Below are positions 35,655 to 42,537 of a DNA stretch of 42,537 nt, piece by piece; within the stretch, counting starts at the first letter, position 1; the number at the start of each line of letters is the position of its first letter. The position numbers were made by a program, and so were the translations under genes. This DNA is from Acidobacteriota bacterium (GTDB lineage Bacteria; Acidobacteriota; Terriglobia; Acidiferrales; UBA7541). The notes beneath the pieces were generated by a model, which saw nothing but the letters and a program-made list of their open reading frames with translations, was not told where the DNA came from and searched no databases. The stretch covers positions 1-42,537 of the forward strand of contig QHZB01000231.1 in the NCBI GenBank assembly GCA_003224525.1. Direction: 5' to 3'.

Positions 35655-36416
35655 CTACATCAGTCCCTTAAGCTGCAAGTCCTCCGGTCGAAAGGACCGG
35701 CCACACAATCTGCAAATGAAATAGGATTTAGCATCAGGACTTTTGTCGATGAACCGAATCTCCTTCGAGTGCTGGCCACAAGCTGGGCAAGTCAGTCCTG
35801 TGGCCCGTGAGGACCGCGCTAGTTCGTGACAGCGATCATTGTGCGTCCCGACCAATTCATTGCTTTTTTCTTCCAGCGTAGCCCGGTGTTCGGCCAGCTT
35901 CCCTTGTAGTTGTTTTATCAATTGCTTCCTGGTGTCCGACTGTAGAGACTTTGTCATCGATGACGCGTTGGCCCTGTTTAGAAGTCTCCTGGACAACTCT
36001 CCAAGTGCTTTCCAGACTCTTGGCGGCTCACACCACCAAGTAAATTGGACCTTATTAAAGCCGCGTTCGACCAGGAGTTCGTAGGTGGTCCCGTCTAACC
36101 CGGAGATGGCCTCTGGAACAGTGGATGGAACCTGGCTCTTTAGAGTATCTAGAATTTCCCTCGCTTCTACTGGAGGAATATCTTGCTGCCAGTCGATGCT
36201 CTTGGTGATTTCTTTGAGGCCGAGGTGATCTCCAAAAACGCCGCTGCGTACGCCCACGATCAAGGGCCATTCTTCCCGATCCAATGGCGGCTTCTTTTCG
36301 CAGACGAGGGAATAATTTGCGCGTCCCTCTGAGTCGTGCTCCTCCATCAGGCGTACGCTCAACTCACCTTCAAACGATGGAGTCTCCTTTAACGTCAACA
36401 AAAATTCACCAGCCAT
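35655..36416 (-). CDS. Unknown protein with C-terminal zinc ribbon
   Basis: The 253-residue protein starts at an ATG that overlaps the end of the upstream frameshifted gene by 11 bp. The N-terminal two thirds have no recognisable fold (acidic, with WPLIVGVRSGVFGDHLGLKE). A charged helix around 150-195 (KQLIKQLQGKLAEHRATLEE) may form a coiled coil. The end has a zinc ribbon: CPACG near 211 and CRLCG near 238. Such ribbons serve nucleic-acid or protein contacts. No function can be assigned. The coupling suggests it works with the upstream gene product, which also carries a Cys/His cluster. Confidence 0.7.
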   Translation of the reverse strand: MAGEFLLTLKETPSFEGELSVRLMEEHDSEGRANYSLVCEKKPPLDREEWPLIVGVRSGVFGDHLGLKEITKSIDWQQDIPPVEAREILDTLKSQVPSTVPEAISGLDGTTYELLVERGFNKVQFTWWCEPPRVWKALGELSRRLLNRANASSMTKSLQSDTRKQLIKQLQGKLAEHRATLEEKSNELVGTHNDRCHELARSSRATGLTCPACGQHSKEIRFIDKSPDAKSYFICRLCGRSFRPEDLQLKGLM

Positions 36417-36953
36417 TCATTGCCTCAAGTTTACTGACACCCGCTTCGGAAGCAAGCGCTTCGGTAAAAGGCAGCACATCGCCAGGGCTCCAGAGCTTGG
36501 CTTTGATTTTGAGTTTTCCCCCTTCAATTTTTGCCTCCGTCTCAACGATGTTGATTCCGGTATATCCACCATCATCCGGGCGCTCTCTGAGCCACCCCGT
36601 CCCGTCACACAAGAGGTGACATTTCGCAAAAACATGGCCTGTCCATTCCAATGTCCTTTGTGAATCAGACACATGCGCGTGCGGAGTGGTTCCTTGGCAT
36701 TCAGGCGGCCAAGCAGGTTTGATTTCCTGATGTCGATCCTCATGAATTTTAAAGACTCAAAGTATTTTTGGCCGTGATTTATGACCTCTTGAATGAGCGC
36801 CGGGTCAGTATCGTTCTTAACGATACAGTCCATCCAGAGTTTCATCGCATGGCAAAAGTTCCCAAGCGGGAGAACCGGCTCGCCGTAGAACTGTTCCAAC
36901 CGCCGGAGGAGTTCGTGAGCTTCTTCCTTGCTTCGGATGGGATCGTTCTTCAT
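36406..36953 (-). pseudogene. Unknown gene interrupted by one frameshift
   Basis: From the ATG at 36953 the frame reads a plausible protein (SKEEAHELLRRLEQFYGE, then LRTRMCLIHKGHWNGQ) to about 36635. There it turns into arginine/serine-rich noise, while the neighbouring frame takes up FAKCHLLCDGTGWLRERP and ends at 36406 with TEALASEAGVSKLEAMNGW. One extra base in the A5 run at 36628-36632 (T5 on the coding strand) would join the halves into a protein of about 182 residues with a Cys/His cluster across the junction. The restored end overlaps the next gene start by 11 bp, supporting the second frame. It may be a young pseudogene or a homopolymer sequencing error. Family unknown. Confidence 0.65.
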
Positions 36954-37566
36954 GGCTCTTTTATCCTAAACAGCGCCGTTAATCTTGTCGGCTTGCCGGA
37001 ATCTCGCATAGAAAGAAGAGCGGTCATCGGAAGTTGGCCAGCCATCTCATCGTTTTCTTCCAGCGCTGCTGTAACGTCGTTTTCGGCGTTCCCGCAATTC
37101 TCCTGAGCTCAAGATTTACGTCCAGGTTGTAGGTCTTGGGCAAGAACACAAGGAAAACCCCTTTGAAATCTACTGCCGCAAATCCACCTAGATCTTTGAT
37201 CCTTCATTAATTCAGCAAAACCGGGCTTCTCGGCCATGTCACGAGGCATGACACAGCACGCGCGCTTTAGGCTCTTTTTACACGCCGCCGGTAAAGTACG
37301 ACGTCCTTTTGGCCCGTAGGCAAAGCTTCGATGACGTCGCCAAAGGAGACGATCTTGTCGTACGCGTGCTTGTGTAGCCGCAGCCTCTGCTTCATGTCGT
37401 CGTATTGTTTCATGTTGTCGTTCTTGGTCTTGTCTTCTTTGGTTTTGCTGGCCTTCGCTCCAGAAGCTGAAATCTACTTTGAATGGAAATCACAGGGATT
37501 TGTGCACGAGGACTCGCAAGGTTTTGCGCCCCATTGATGGTATCGAGTTTCTGCCTGTACCCGTAG
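36954..37566. other. Gene-poor region
   Basis: About 610 bp between two minus-strand genes. Only the 48-codon frame at 37267-37413 looks protein-like. The remainder shows no motif, repeat or RNA structure that I can support. Confidence 0.45.
37267..37413 (-). CDS. Possible 48-residue basic protein or 3' gene remnant
   Basis: The frame starts at an ATG at 37413 and ends at a TAA. The product has an even composition (MKQYDDMKQRLRLHKHAYDK opening, then GDVIEALPTGQKDVVLYRRR) and looks more protein-like than chance frames nearby. The frame is open upstream for another 21 lysine-rich codons without a start. No ribosome-binding site is seen. It may be a real small basic protein or the tail of a lost gene. 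Confidence 0.3.
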   Translation of the reverse strand: MKQYDDMKQRLRLHKHAYDKIVSFGDVIEALPTGQKDVVLYRRRVKRA

Positions 37567-38616
37567 CTATTCGCGGGTCTTGAGCCATTCCATGTATTCC
37601 GTGTAAAGCCTCGTGGAGCCAGCGGACCCACAAAAGGCCGGGGAGCCAGGTTTATTCATGATGCCCTGGTATTGATAGACGAGGATTTTATCCACCCATG
37701 GCGATACGGCTTCGATTTGACGGAGAATGCGCTCAAATGGCGCAGGAAGTAATGCACTCTTGTAGACCACGTTTTCGAACTCGAATATTTCGAGGTCCGC
37801 CCAGAGAGCCCCTCTCCGAGCACGGTCGTGAGCTTTTCTCAGCCCCTCATAGAAAGCTGAGGTTTCCTCCACCCTCGATTTTCGGACGCCGACCTCATCT
37901 TGGTATGCAATGATGTCAACATCCAAGGATTCGAGTTGGCGGACATATTCGTCGTCGGGCACGGCCACACGTGTCCCGTACGGCGCGATCATAACGTGCG
38001 TCCGAGGTGTCAGCTGACGCGCGAGTCGTGAACAAGTGTTGACATAATCGATGAATTCGTTCGAAAAGTGCCGATCAATAAAGGCCTCATTCGGCCAGTA
38101 CCATCCGTAGAAGCTTTTGTGGTGGCCGTAGAGTCGAGTGATCTCGTCAATTGCCTGTAGCCGTTTCTTTGTCGCCACGGGATCAGCCACAATGCTAGGG
38201 CTATCCCACGCACCGTAGAAGCCTCCGCCGATAAAAAACTTGATGCCGTATTTGTCTGCCGCTGAAAGAACCGCTTCCATCGGGTCGTTGCACGCCAATC
38301 TCCACGCGGGAAAAATTTTCGTACGGTAAAAGGAGCGATAATAAAGGGCGGTTGCCATCAGCACCAGATATTCCATTCCCGTCTCGGCGATTTCTTTGAT
38401 TTTGAGACCCCACTGATCGGACGTGAAGTTGGCTAACGCTGGATTCCAATCAACCCCCTCGACCGTAGCATGATGCTGAAACTCGAACCAACTTCCTGAG
38501 ATCGGTTTCGCCAGTGGTGATGTGGGCGGCGGACTTCCGCTTCCCAGTAGAGTTCCAACCATCGCACCTCCGGCCCCCAATGCGCACAGAAAATCGCGCC
38601 GATTCAACTTAGTCAC
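37567..38616 (-). CDS. Tat-exported DUF4434-like glycosidase-fold protein
   Basis: A GTG at 38616 just after GGGAGGAAAT gives a Tat signal at once (VTKLNRRDFLCALGAGGAMV); the longer open frame to 38781 adds 55 residues without family features. The 349-residue product resembles DUF4434 TIM-barrel proteins: ISGSWFEFQH at the start, a strand with GMEYLVLMATALYYRS, SFYGWYWPNEAF with a candidate catalytic Glu, VDIIAYQDEVGV with another acidic pair, and ALWADLEIFEFE. This suggests a periplasmic glycoside hydrolase-like enzyme, activity unproven. It lies downstream of the ASPIC/UnbV gene on the same strand, separated by 359 bp. Confidence 0.75.
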   Translation of the reverse strand: MTKLNRRDFLCALGAGGAMVGTLLGSGSPPPTSPLAKPISGSWFEFQHHATVEGVDWNPALANFTSDQWGLKIKEIAETGMEYLVLMATALYYRSFYRTKIFPAWRLACNDPMEAVLSAADKYGIKFFIGGGFYGAWDSPSIVADPVATKKRLQAIDEITRLYGHHKSFYGWYWPNEAFIDRHFSNEFIDYVNTCSRLARQLTPRTHVMIAPYGTRVAVPDDEYVRQLESLDVDIIAYQDEVGVRKSRVEETSAFYEGLRKAHDRARRGALWADLEIFEFENVVYKSALLPAPFERILRQIEAVSPWVDKILVYQYQGIMNKPGSPAFCGSAGSTRLYTEYMEWLKTRE

Positions 38617-38975
38617 ATTTCCTCCCGTTAATTGAACAGCGCTGTGCCGTGGTTCGACTGACCAGCAGACGATTGAATCATTGACAGTCGACGCGGCAAC
38701 ATTCATTAGCCCGTCGCGACGACCGGCTCTGTCTAAGCTATGATGCGCACCGCTTTGCAAATAGCCTCTGGTCTTCCACACACAGAACCTCGTTAGGGGC
38801 GATAACCTGCCGCTCCAACACTGAAATTTCCTGCTGCCGAGCTTTCATCGCTGAAACTCGATACAGCTCAGCAAAACAAGAATAGCCTTGCTTGACAACT
38901 GTTGGAGAAGGTCTTTGTCCCCGTTGCGATGCACGAGGAACTACGAGGCCCGAGTAGGAGTTCTCTTACGGATGG
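38617..38975. other. Intergenic region upstream of the DUF4434-like gene
   Basis: About 360 bp between two minus-strand genes. Apart from the ribosome-binding site at the left edge, no gene, hairpin terminator or operator was recognised. Confidence 0.4.
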
Positions 38976-40694
38976 CTAAGAATTTCCCCCTCGGACTGAG
39001 TTCTTGCCTTCTTCCAGTACGTAGAACCGGTCAGCCTGAAGGTCGCGAAATTGCTGCTTCAGACCGCTGGGCCAGCTGACCTGGACAGCGTCAATGCGAG
39101 TGCTGCCGCCTAAGCCGAAGTGGGCGCGTAGATCGCTCTGCGAGAGATAGCTCCCTCCACCGGCGATTTCGCGAATCTGCGCAGTTCCGCCGGCTTGAAT
39201 CCGCAGGCGCGCGCCAATTGCATCGCGATTGCTCCGCGTGCCGATGAGCTTGAAGCTGACAAAGTGGTTGCTCCCGCCGCTGCTGTTTTTCAAAAGCAAC
39301 GGAGGGTCATCATTATTTCCGACCACAATATCGACATGCCCCTCGTTGAAAAAATCCGCGAAGGCGGCACCACGTCCTAGATGCCTAACGGAAAACGCAT
39401 TGCCGGACGCTGCCGCTGCCGCGGTGACATTGGAGAATCTGCCTTCGCGCTCATTGTGGATCAGCAGATTAATCTGTTTGTAATGGGAACCAGGATTGGT
39501 CTTCTCAACGTTGGGGTAGACGTGCCCATTGGCGATAAACAGATCGAGCCAGCCATCATTGTCGTAGTCGAAAAAGCCCCCTCCGAAGCTCAAGAACGGC
39601 CGCGTGGCATCAGTTAGTCCGCTTTGGTGGCTAACCTCGTTAAAAGATCCGTTTCCTTCGTTGTGCCACAGGTGGTCCCCAGCCTCTTGAAAGTCAGAAA
39701 TGTACAAATCAAGCAAGCCATCGTTATCGTAGTCGCCGAATGACAGGCACATGGCGGCCATTTCCGTGCCTTCTTCGGTGAGGGCCATTCCGCTGGTTAG
39801 GCCGACTTCCTTAAACGTGCCATCGTGTTCGTTGTGATAGAGGTAGGCGCGCATGGAGTCGTTGGCAACAAACAGGTCCTGCCAGCCGTCATTGTCGTAG
39901 TCGACTGCAGCCACCGAGAGATTCTTGCCGTCGGGCTGGAACATGCCGGCGGCCCGGGTCACATTTGTGAAAGTTCCATCGCGGTTATTGTGATAGAGGA
40001 CCGCGGGGCTGCCTGGGTAGGCGGTTGGTGGGCAACTTGACTCCTCACCTGAAGTGATGCAAGTTTGCTTGGAATTGGGACCAAATGTGACGTAGCCACC
40101 GGCGTATAGGTCGAGCCACCCATCGCGGTCGTAATCGAAAAACACGGCGCCGGTATGAAACACGGTTCCGAAATCTGTGCCGTCTACGTGCGCCTTGTCG
40201 GTAACATCCGTAAACGTCCCGTTCCCATTGTTATGATAGAGAAGATTCTTACCATACTGTGTGACATAAAGATCAGGCCTACCGTCATTATCGTAGTCGC
40301 CCCAGACGCAGCCAAGACCAAAGCCGGTTCCGAGGACTCCCGCGGCTTCAGTAACGTCCGTAAATGTTCCGTCCCCATTGTTGCGATAAAGAGCGTTACG
40401 AGCCGGATTGCTTCGGCCGTGGAGGTCTCCTCCACCGACGAAATAAATATCGGGCCAGCCGTCGCCATTGTAGTCAGCGATACACACGCCGGGTCCGGCC
40501 TCTTCTAGGATGGTTGCTACCCCCCGGTTGCCTTTCAAATGAGAAAACTGGATATGCGCTTCCCGCGTTATGTTCTTGAAGCGGGGAGCAGGGTCCTGGG
40601 CGACCGAGTCACTTGCGAATGCGACGGCCAAAAGAGCGACAATAAGGCAGCAGGCCCGAACTGATAGCACATGTTCTCGGACAAACTGCATCAT
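38976..40694 (-). CDS. Exported FG-GAP/VCBS repeat protein with ASPIC/UnbV domain (CRTAC1-like)
   Basis: The 572-residue protein has a signal peptide (about 1-32). It then has a series of FG-GAP/VCBS blades, each with a calcium-binding DYDNDG or DYNGDG loop: CIADYNGDGWPDIYFVGG, WGDYDNDGRPDLYVTQYG, FFDYDRDGWLDLYAGGYV and others, giving a seven-bladed propeller. The last 100 residues are the ASPIC/UnbV domain (IGARLRIQAGG, EIAGGGSYLSQSD, VQVSWPSG). Such proteins are abundant in Acidobacteriota beside Oar-type receptors and TPR proteins, as here, and are thought to act at the cell surface, perhaps with glycans. The ATG pair at 40694/40691 leaves the exact start open. Confidence 0.92.
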   Translation of the reverse strand: MMQFVREHVLSVRACCLIVALLAVAFASDSVAQDPAPRFKNITREAHIQFSHLKGNRGVATILEEAGPGVCIADYNGDGWPDIYFVGGGDLHGRSNPARNALYRNNGDGTFTDVTEAAGVLGTGFGLGCVWGDYDNDGRPDLYVTQYGKNLLYHNNGNGTFTDVTDKAHVDGTDFGTVFHTGAVFFDYDRDGWLDLYAGGYVTFGPNSKQTCITSGEESSCPPTAYPGSPAVLYHNNRDGTFTNVTRAAGMFQPDGKNLSVAAVDYDNDGWQDLFVANDSMRAYLYHNEHDGTFKEVGLTSGMALTEEGTEMAAMCLSFGDYDNDGLLDLYISDFQEAGDHLWHNEGNGSFNEVSHQSGLTDATRPFLSFGGGFFDYDNDGWLDLFIANGHVYPNVEKTNPGSHYKQINLLIHNEREGRFSNVTAAAAASGNAFSVRHLGRGAAFADFFNEGHVDIVVGNNDDPPLLLKNSSGGSNHFVSFKLIGTRSNRDAIGARLRIQAGGTAQIREIAGGGSYLSQSDLRAHFGLGGSTRIDAVQVSWPSGLKQQFRDLQADRFYVLEEGKNSVRGGNS

Positions 40695-40750
40695 CCTTGC
40701 ATCCCCTCAGCCGAAGGTGCCACCATCGGAACTTTGCCAGACGCCACAGT

Positions 40751-42115
40751 TCACTTCTCTCGAGCTGCAACTGGATCGGAGGCTATCTCCAAGGCGCGCA
40801 CAAAGCGTCTCTCCTCCTTGGCGGCACTGAACAACTCCAGTTCTTTTTTGGCCTCGGCGTCCTGGTTAAGACGCTGCAGGGTTATCGCCAGAGTGTAGTG
40901 CGCAACGGGATCCTGAGGATCCTCAGTTACCGCGCGTCGTAGAAATACTGCGGCCACGTCAAATTTGCCTTGTGCTTTGTAGAGTCTTCCCAGGCCACGA
41001 TTTATAGCGGCGTCGTTTGCATGCGATGACCGAAGCTCATTCAGCGTCTTCTCAGCTTCCGGGTAGCGCCCTTCGTGGATGAGAAGTTCCGCGTATTCAA
41101 CAGCTGTGTCAATCCCGGCACCCAGCTGAAGCGCCTTCTGAAACGACTTCTCAGCCTTCTCACTCTGCCCTTGATGTGCGTAGAGACTCCCCAGCAACCC
41201 CCAGACATCCGCGCGGGCCCCATCTTGCTCTATGGATTTCATGGCTGCAACTACCGCCTGCTCATAACTGCCCAAGTGTTCGTGGAATATCGCCTGGCCA
41301 TAAAGCAGCAGCGCTGAATTTGGGACGGCTTCTAAGCCAACGGCCAAAGTCTCTCTTGCTTCGTCGTCCCGGTTGCCCTGCAGAAAGGTAAGCGCGAGTC
41401 GAAAATAAGTATCCGGAACGTTGGGCGCGAGCCGCACCGCAAATTGAAACGTGCTCACCGCGGTGGGCAGGTCCGTTGAGAGCGCCTGGGAAGAGCCGAG
41501 TAACAAACAAGGCGCCACTTCGGAGCAGGCGGATGAGCTGTTGAGGACCTTCGCCGCTTCCGCGTACCTGCCTAGCTTGAACAGTGCCGTTCCTTCCCCG
41601 AGCGTGATAGCCTCGAAAGGCGCGGCAGGCTCGGGCACTTTTCGGGCAAGTTGGAACGCCTCGACCGCTTCATTGAAGCGCTTCAGGCGGAGAGCGATCA
41701 AAGCCAAGTTGTAGGCTGCTCGCCCGTTCTTCGGGTTAATTTTTAAGACCCTTCGAAGCAGTGGAACTGCATCTTCGAGCAGGCCCCGGCTGGCGAGACT
41801 CAAAGCCAGATTGTTCAGCGCAGGCTCGTATTGGGAATCAATCGCCAACGCCTTCTCGTACCAATGCGCCGCTTGTTGGTGACGAGAGTCAGAGTCGAGC
41901 GCAGCTCCGATGCTAGTAGCGAGTACCGCGTCCCGCGGGAACGATGCTCCAAGAACTTCTAGTTCTCGAACGCCAAGTTCGGACTTACCACCGCTTATGT
42001 GGTTGAGGGCGATTTGGTAAGAGGAGATCCACGAAGGCTGAGTCTGCGCGCGCATCCCGGCCGCCATCAGTGCAATAGCGGTGATGATGCGAAGCCCAGA
42101 CCAGCGTCCGCGCAA
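40751..42115 (-). CDS. Exported TPR-repeat protein
   Basis: A TTG at 42115 lies just after AGGAGG; no ATG fits the site better. The 454-residue protein has a signal sequence (GLRIITAIALMAAGMRAQ) followed by about ten tetratricopeptide repeats. Examples are AAHWYEKALAIDSQYEPALN, NGRAAYNLALIALRLKRFNE, KAEKSFQKALQLGAGI and PVAHYTLAITLQRLNQDAEA. TPR arrays bind peptides or assemble complexes. It begins 8 bp after the receptor stop and ends 56 bp before the ASPIC/UnbV gene, so the three probably form an operon for surface capture or handling of a polymer. Confidence 0.92.
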   Translation of the reverse strand: MRGRWSGLRIITAIALMAAGMRAQTQPSWISSYQIALNHISGGKSELGVRELEVLGASFPRDAVLATSIGAALDSDSRHQQAAHWYEKALAIDSQYEPALNNLALSLASRGLLEDAVPLLRRVLKINPKNGRAAYNLALIALRLKRFNEAVEAFQLARKVPEPAAPFEAITLGEGTALFKLGRYAEAAKVLNSSSACSEVAPCLLLGSSQALSTDLPTAVSTFQFAVRLAPNVPDTYFRLALTFLQGNRDDEARETLAVGLEAVPNSALLLYGQAIFHEHLGSYEQAVVAAMKSIEQDGARADVWGLLGSLYAHQGQSEKAEKSFQKALQLGAGIDTAVEYAELLIHEGRYPEAEKTLNELRSSHANDAAINRGLGRLYKAQGKFDVAAVFLRRAVTEDPQDPVAHYTLAITLQRLNQDAEAKKELELFSAAKEERRFVRALEIASDPVAAREK

Positions 42116-42123
42116 GAAACCTC

Positions 42124-42537
42124 CTAGAAGGTAAAAGCTAATGAAAGTTGCATAATCCGGGGTGACAAGGGGTCATGCAAAAAGCCAAAGTCAGGGTTGG
42201 GTGAGGTCGGTTTCCCCAAAGTGGTATCCACGGAGCTGTATGAAACGTGATTGAATACATTGAACGCCTGTGCCTTAAATTCCAGCCCCATGGATTCACG
42301 TATTGGGGTTCGCTTGCCCAAGCCAAAGTCGAAGTTGATGAATCCCGGCCCTCGCACCGCTCCGTTCGGCTCGTTCCCGAAGGTTCCAGGCGTCGGGTAC
42401 GCGAAGGCACTGGTGTTGAACCATTGGGTCCGGGTTTTCGGACCGCTGGCGCCTGCGATCTGGTTGGCCCGCTCCGGGCCGCAGCAAGGCACCCCTTCAT
42501 TGTCGGTCGCCAAGGTTACGGTGGCAGGGAAGCCTTT
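42124..42537 (-). CDS. Oar-like TonB-dependent receptor, C-terminal end (5' part outside window)
   Basis: The frame is open to the right edge, so only the last 137 residues are seen. They include QWFNTSAFAYPTPGTFGNEP, GPGFINFDFGLGKRTPI, LEFKAQAFNVFNHVSY and the final IMQLSLAFTF, with an aromatic terminal residue for outer-membrane insertion. These are hallmarks of the large Oar/carboxypeptidase-regulatory-domain TonB-dependent receptors that are numerous in Acidobacteriota. A CC pair in EGVPCCGPERA is uncommon. It would be the first gene of the receptor/TPR/ASPIC unit. Confidence 0.88.
   Translation of the reverse strand, partial: KGFPATVTLATDNEGVPCCGPERANQIAGASGPKTRTQWFNTSAFAYPTPGTFGNEPNGAVRGPGFINFDFGLGKRTPIRESMGLEFKAQAFNVFNHVSYSSVDTTLGKPTSPNPDFGFLHDPLSPRIMQLSLAFTF

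Noticed and set aside
37331-37537. 68-codon plus-strand frame with a hydrophobic stretch
   Set aside because: The hydrophobic run is the complement of a lysine-rich segment; no start signal is seen.
1-42537. CRISPR arrays, rRNA genes or insertion sequences
   Set aside because: No spaced direct repeats, rRNA segments or transposase-like frames with terminal inverted repeats were found on reading the window.

Overview
The window looks like a chromosomal segment of an Acidobacteriota bacterium, possibly from a metagenome. The evidence is the Oar-like outer-membrane receptor, TPR and ASPIC/UnbV (CRTAC1-type) protein trio at the right end, the phosphoketolase/universal-stress/alcohol-dehydrogenase cluster, and the moderately GC-rich coding style. 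This assignment rests on gene content and was not tested by phylogeny.

Layout. 1-2869 (+) is the end of a peptide/nickel-type ABC importer operon (permease, binding protein, ATPase). 3076-4407 (+) holds a PilZ-like protein and a PAS protein. 4419-11481 is an energy-stress cluster: OsmC (-), tandem universal stress protein (+), zinc alcohol dehydrogenase and a small membrane protein (+), and phosphoketolase with acetate kinase (-). 11778-13436 (-) encodes a Cys/His-rich protein and a cupredoxin-like protein. 13742-14458 (+) encodes a Crp/Fnr regulator.

14648-24659 (+) is a ten-gene collinear run with short gaps or overlaps: a haem-porin fusion of Cyc2-like design, a cupredoxin, a GltD-like FAD/NAD(P)/Fe-S oxidoreductase, a Rieske protein, cytochrome b6-like and subunit-IV-like proteins, an eight-haem cytochrome c, a monohaem lipoprotein cytochrome, and a secreted protein of unknown role. 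This looks like an outer-membrane electron conduit joined to an unusual Rieske/cytochrome b complex with its own NAD(P) module.

The regulator's recognition helix reads RETVTR, like that of CRP. Three promoter regions in the window (5055-5092, 13577-13614, 14506-14543) each carry two TGTG(A/G)-N6-TCAC(A/G) boxes exactly 22 bp apart. I infer a local regulon joining the stress protein, the cupredoxin, the regulator itself and the respiratory operon.

25357-31231 (+) is a complete RND efflux operon. 31431-33187 contains a higBA module whose toxin is frameshifted over its catalytic end, then a decayed regulator/membrane-protein pair. 33237-36953 (-) has a sialidase-like protein, an ADP-ribosylglycohydrolase, a zinc-ribbon protein and a frameshifted unknown gene. 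37567-42537 (-) has a Tat-exported DUF4434-like protein, the ASPIC/UnbV protein, a TPR protein and the 3' end of an Oar-like receptor. No CRISPR array, rRNA, intact tRNA or insertion sequence was seen; the 5' half of a tRNA-like sequence lies at 24938-24969.
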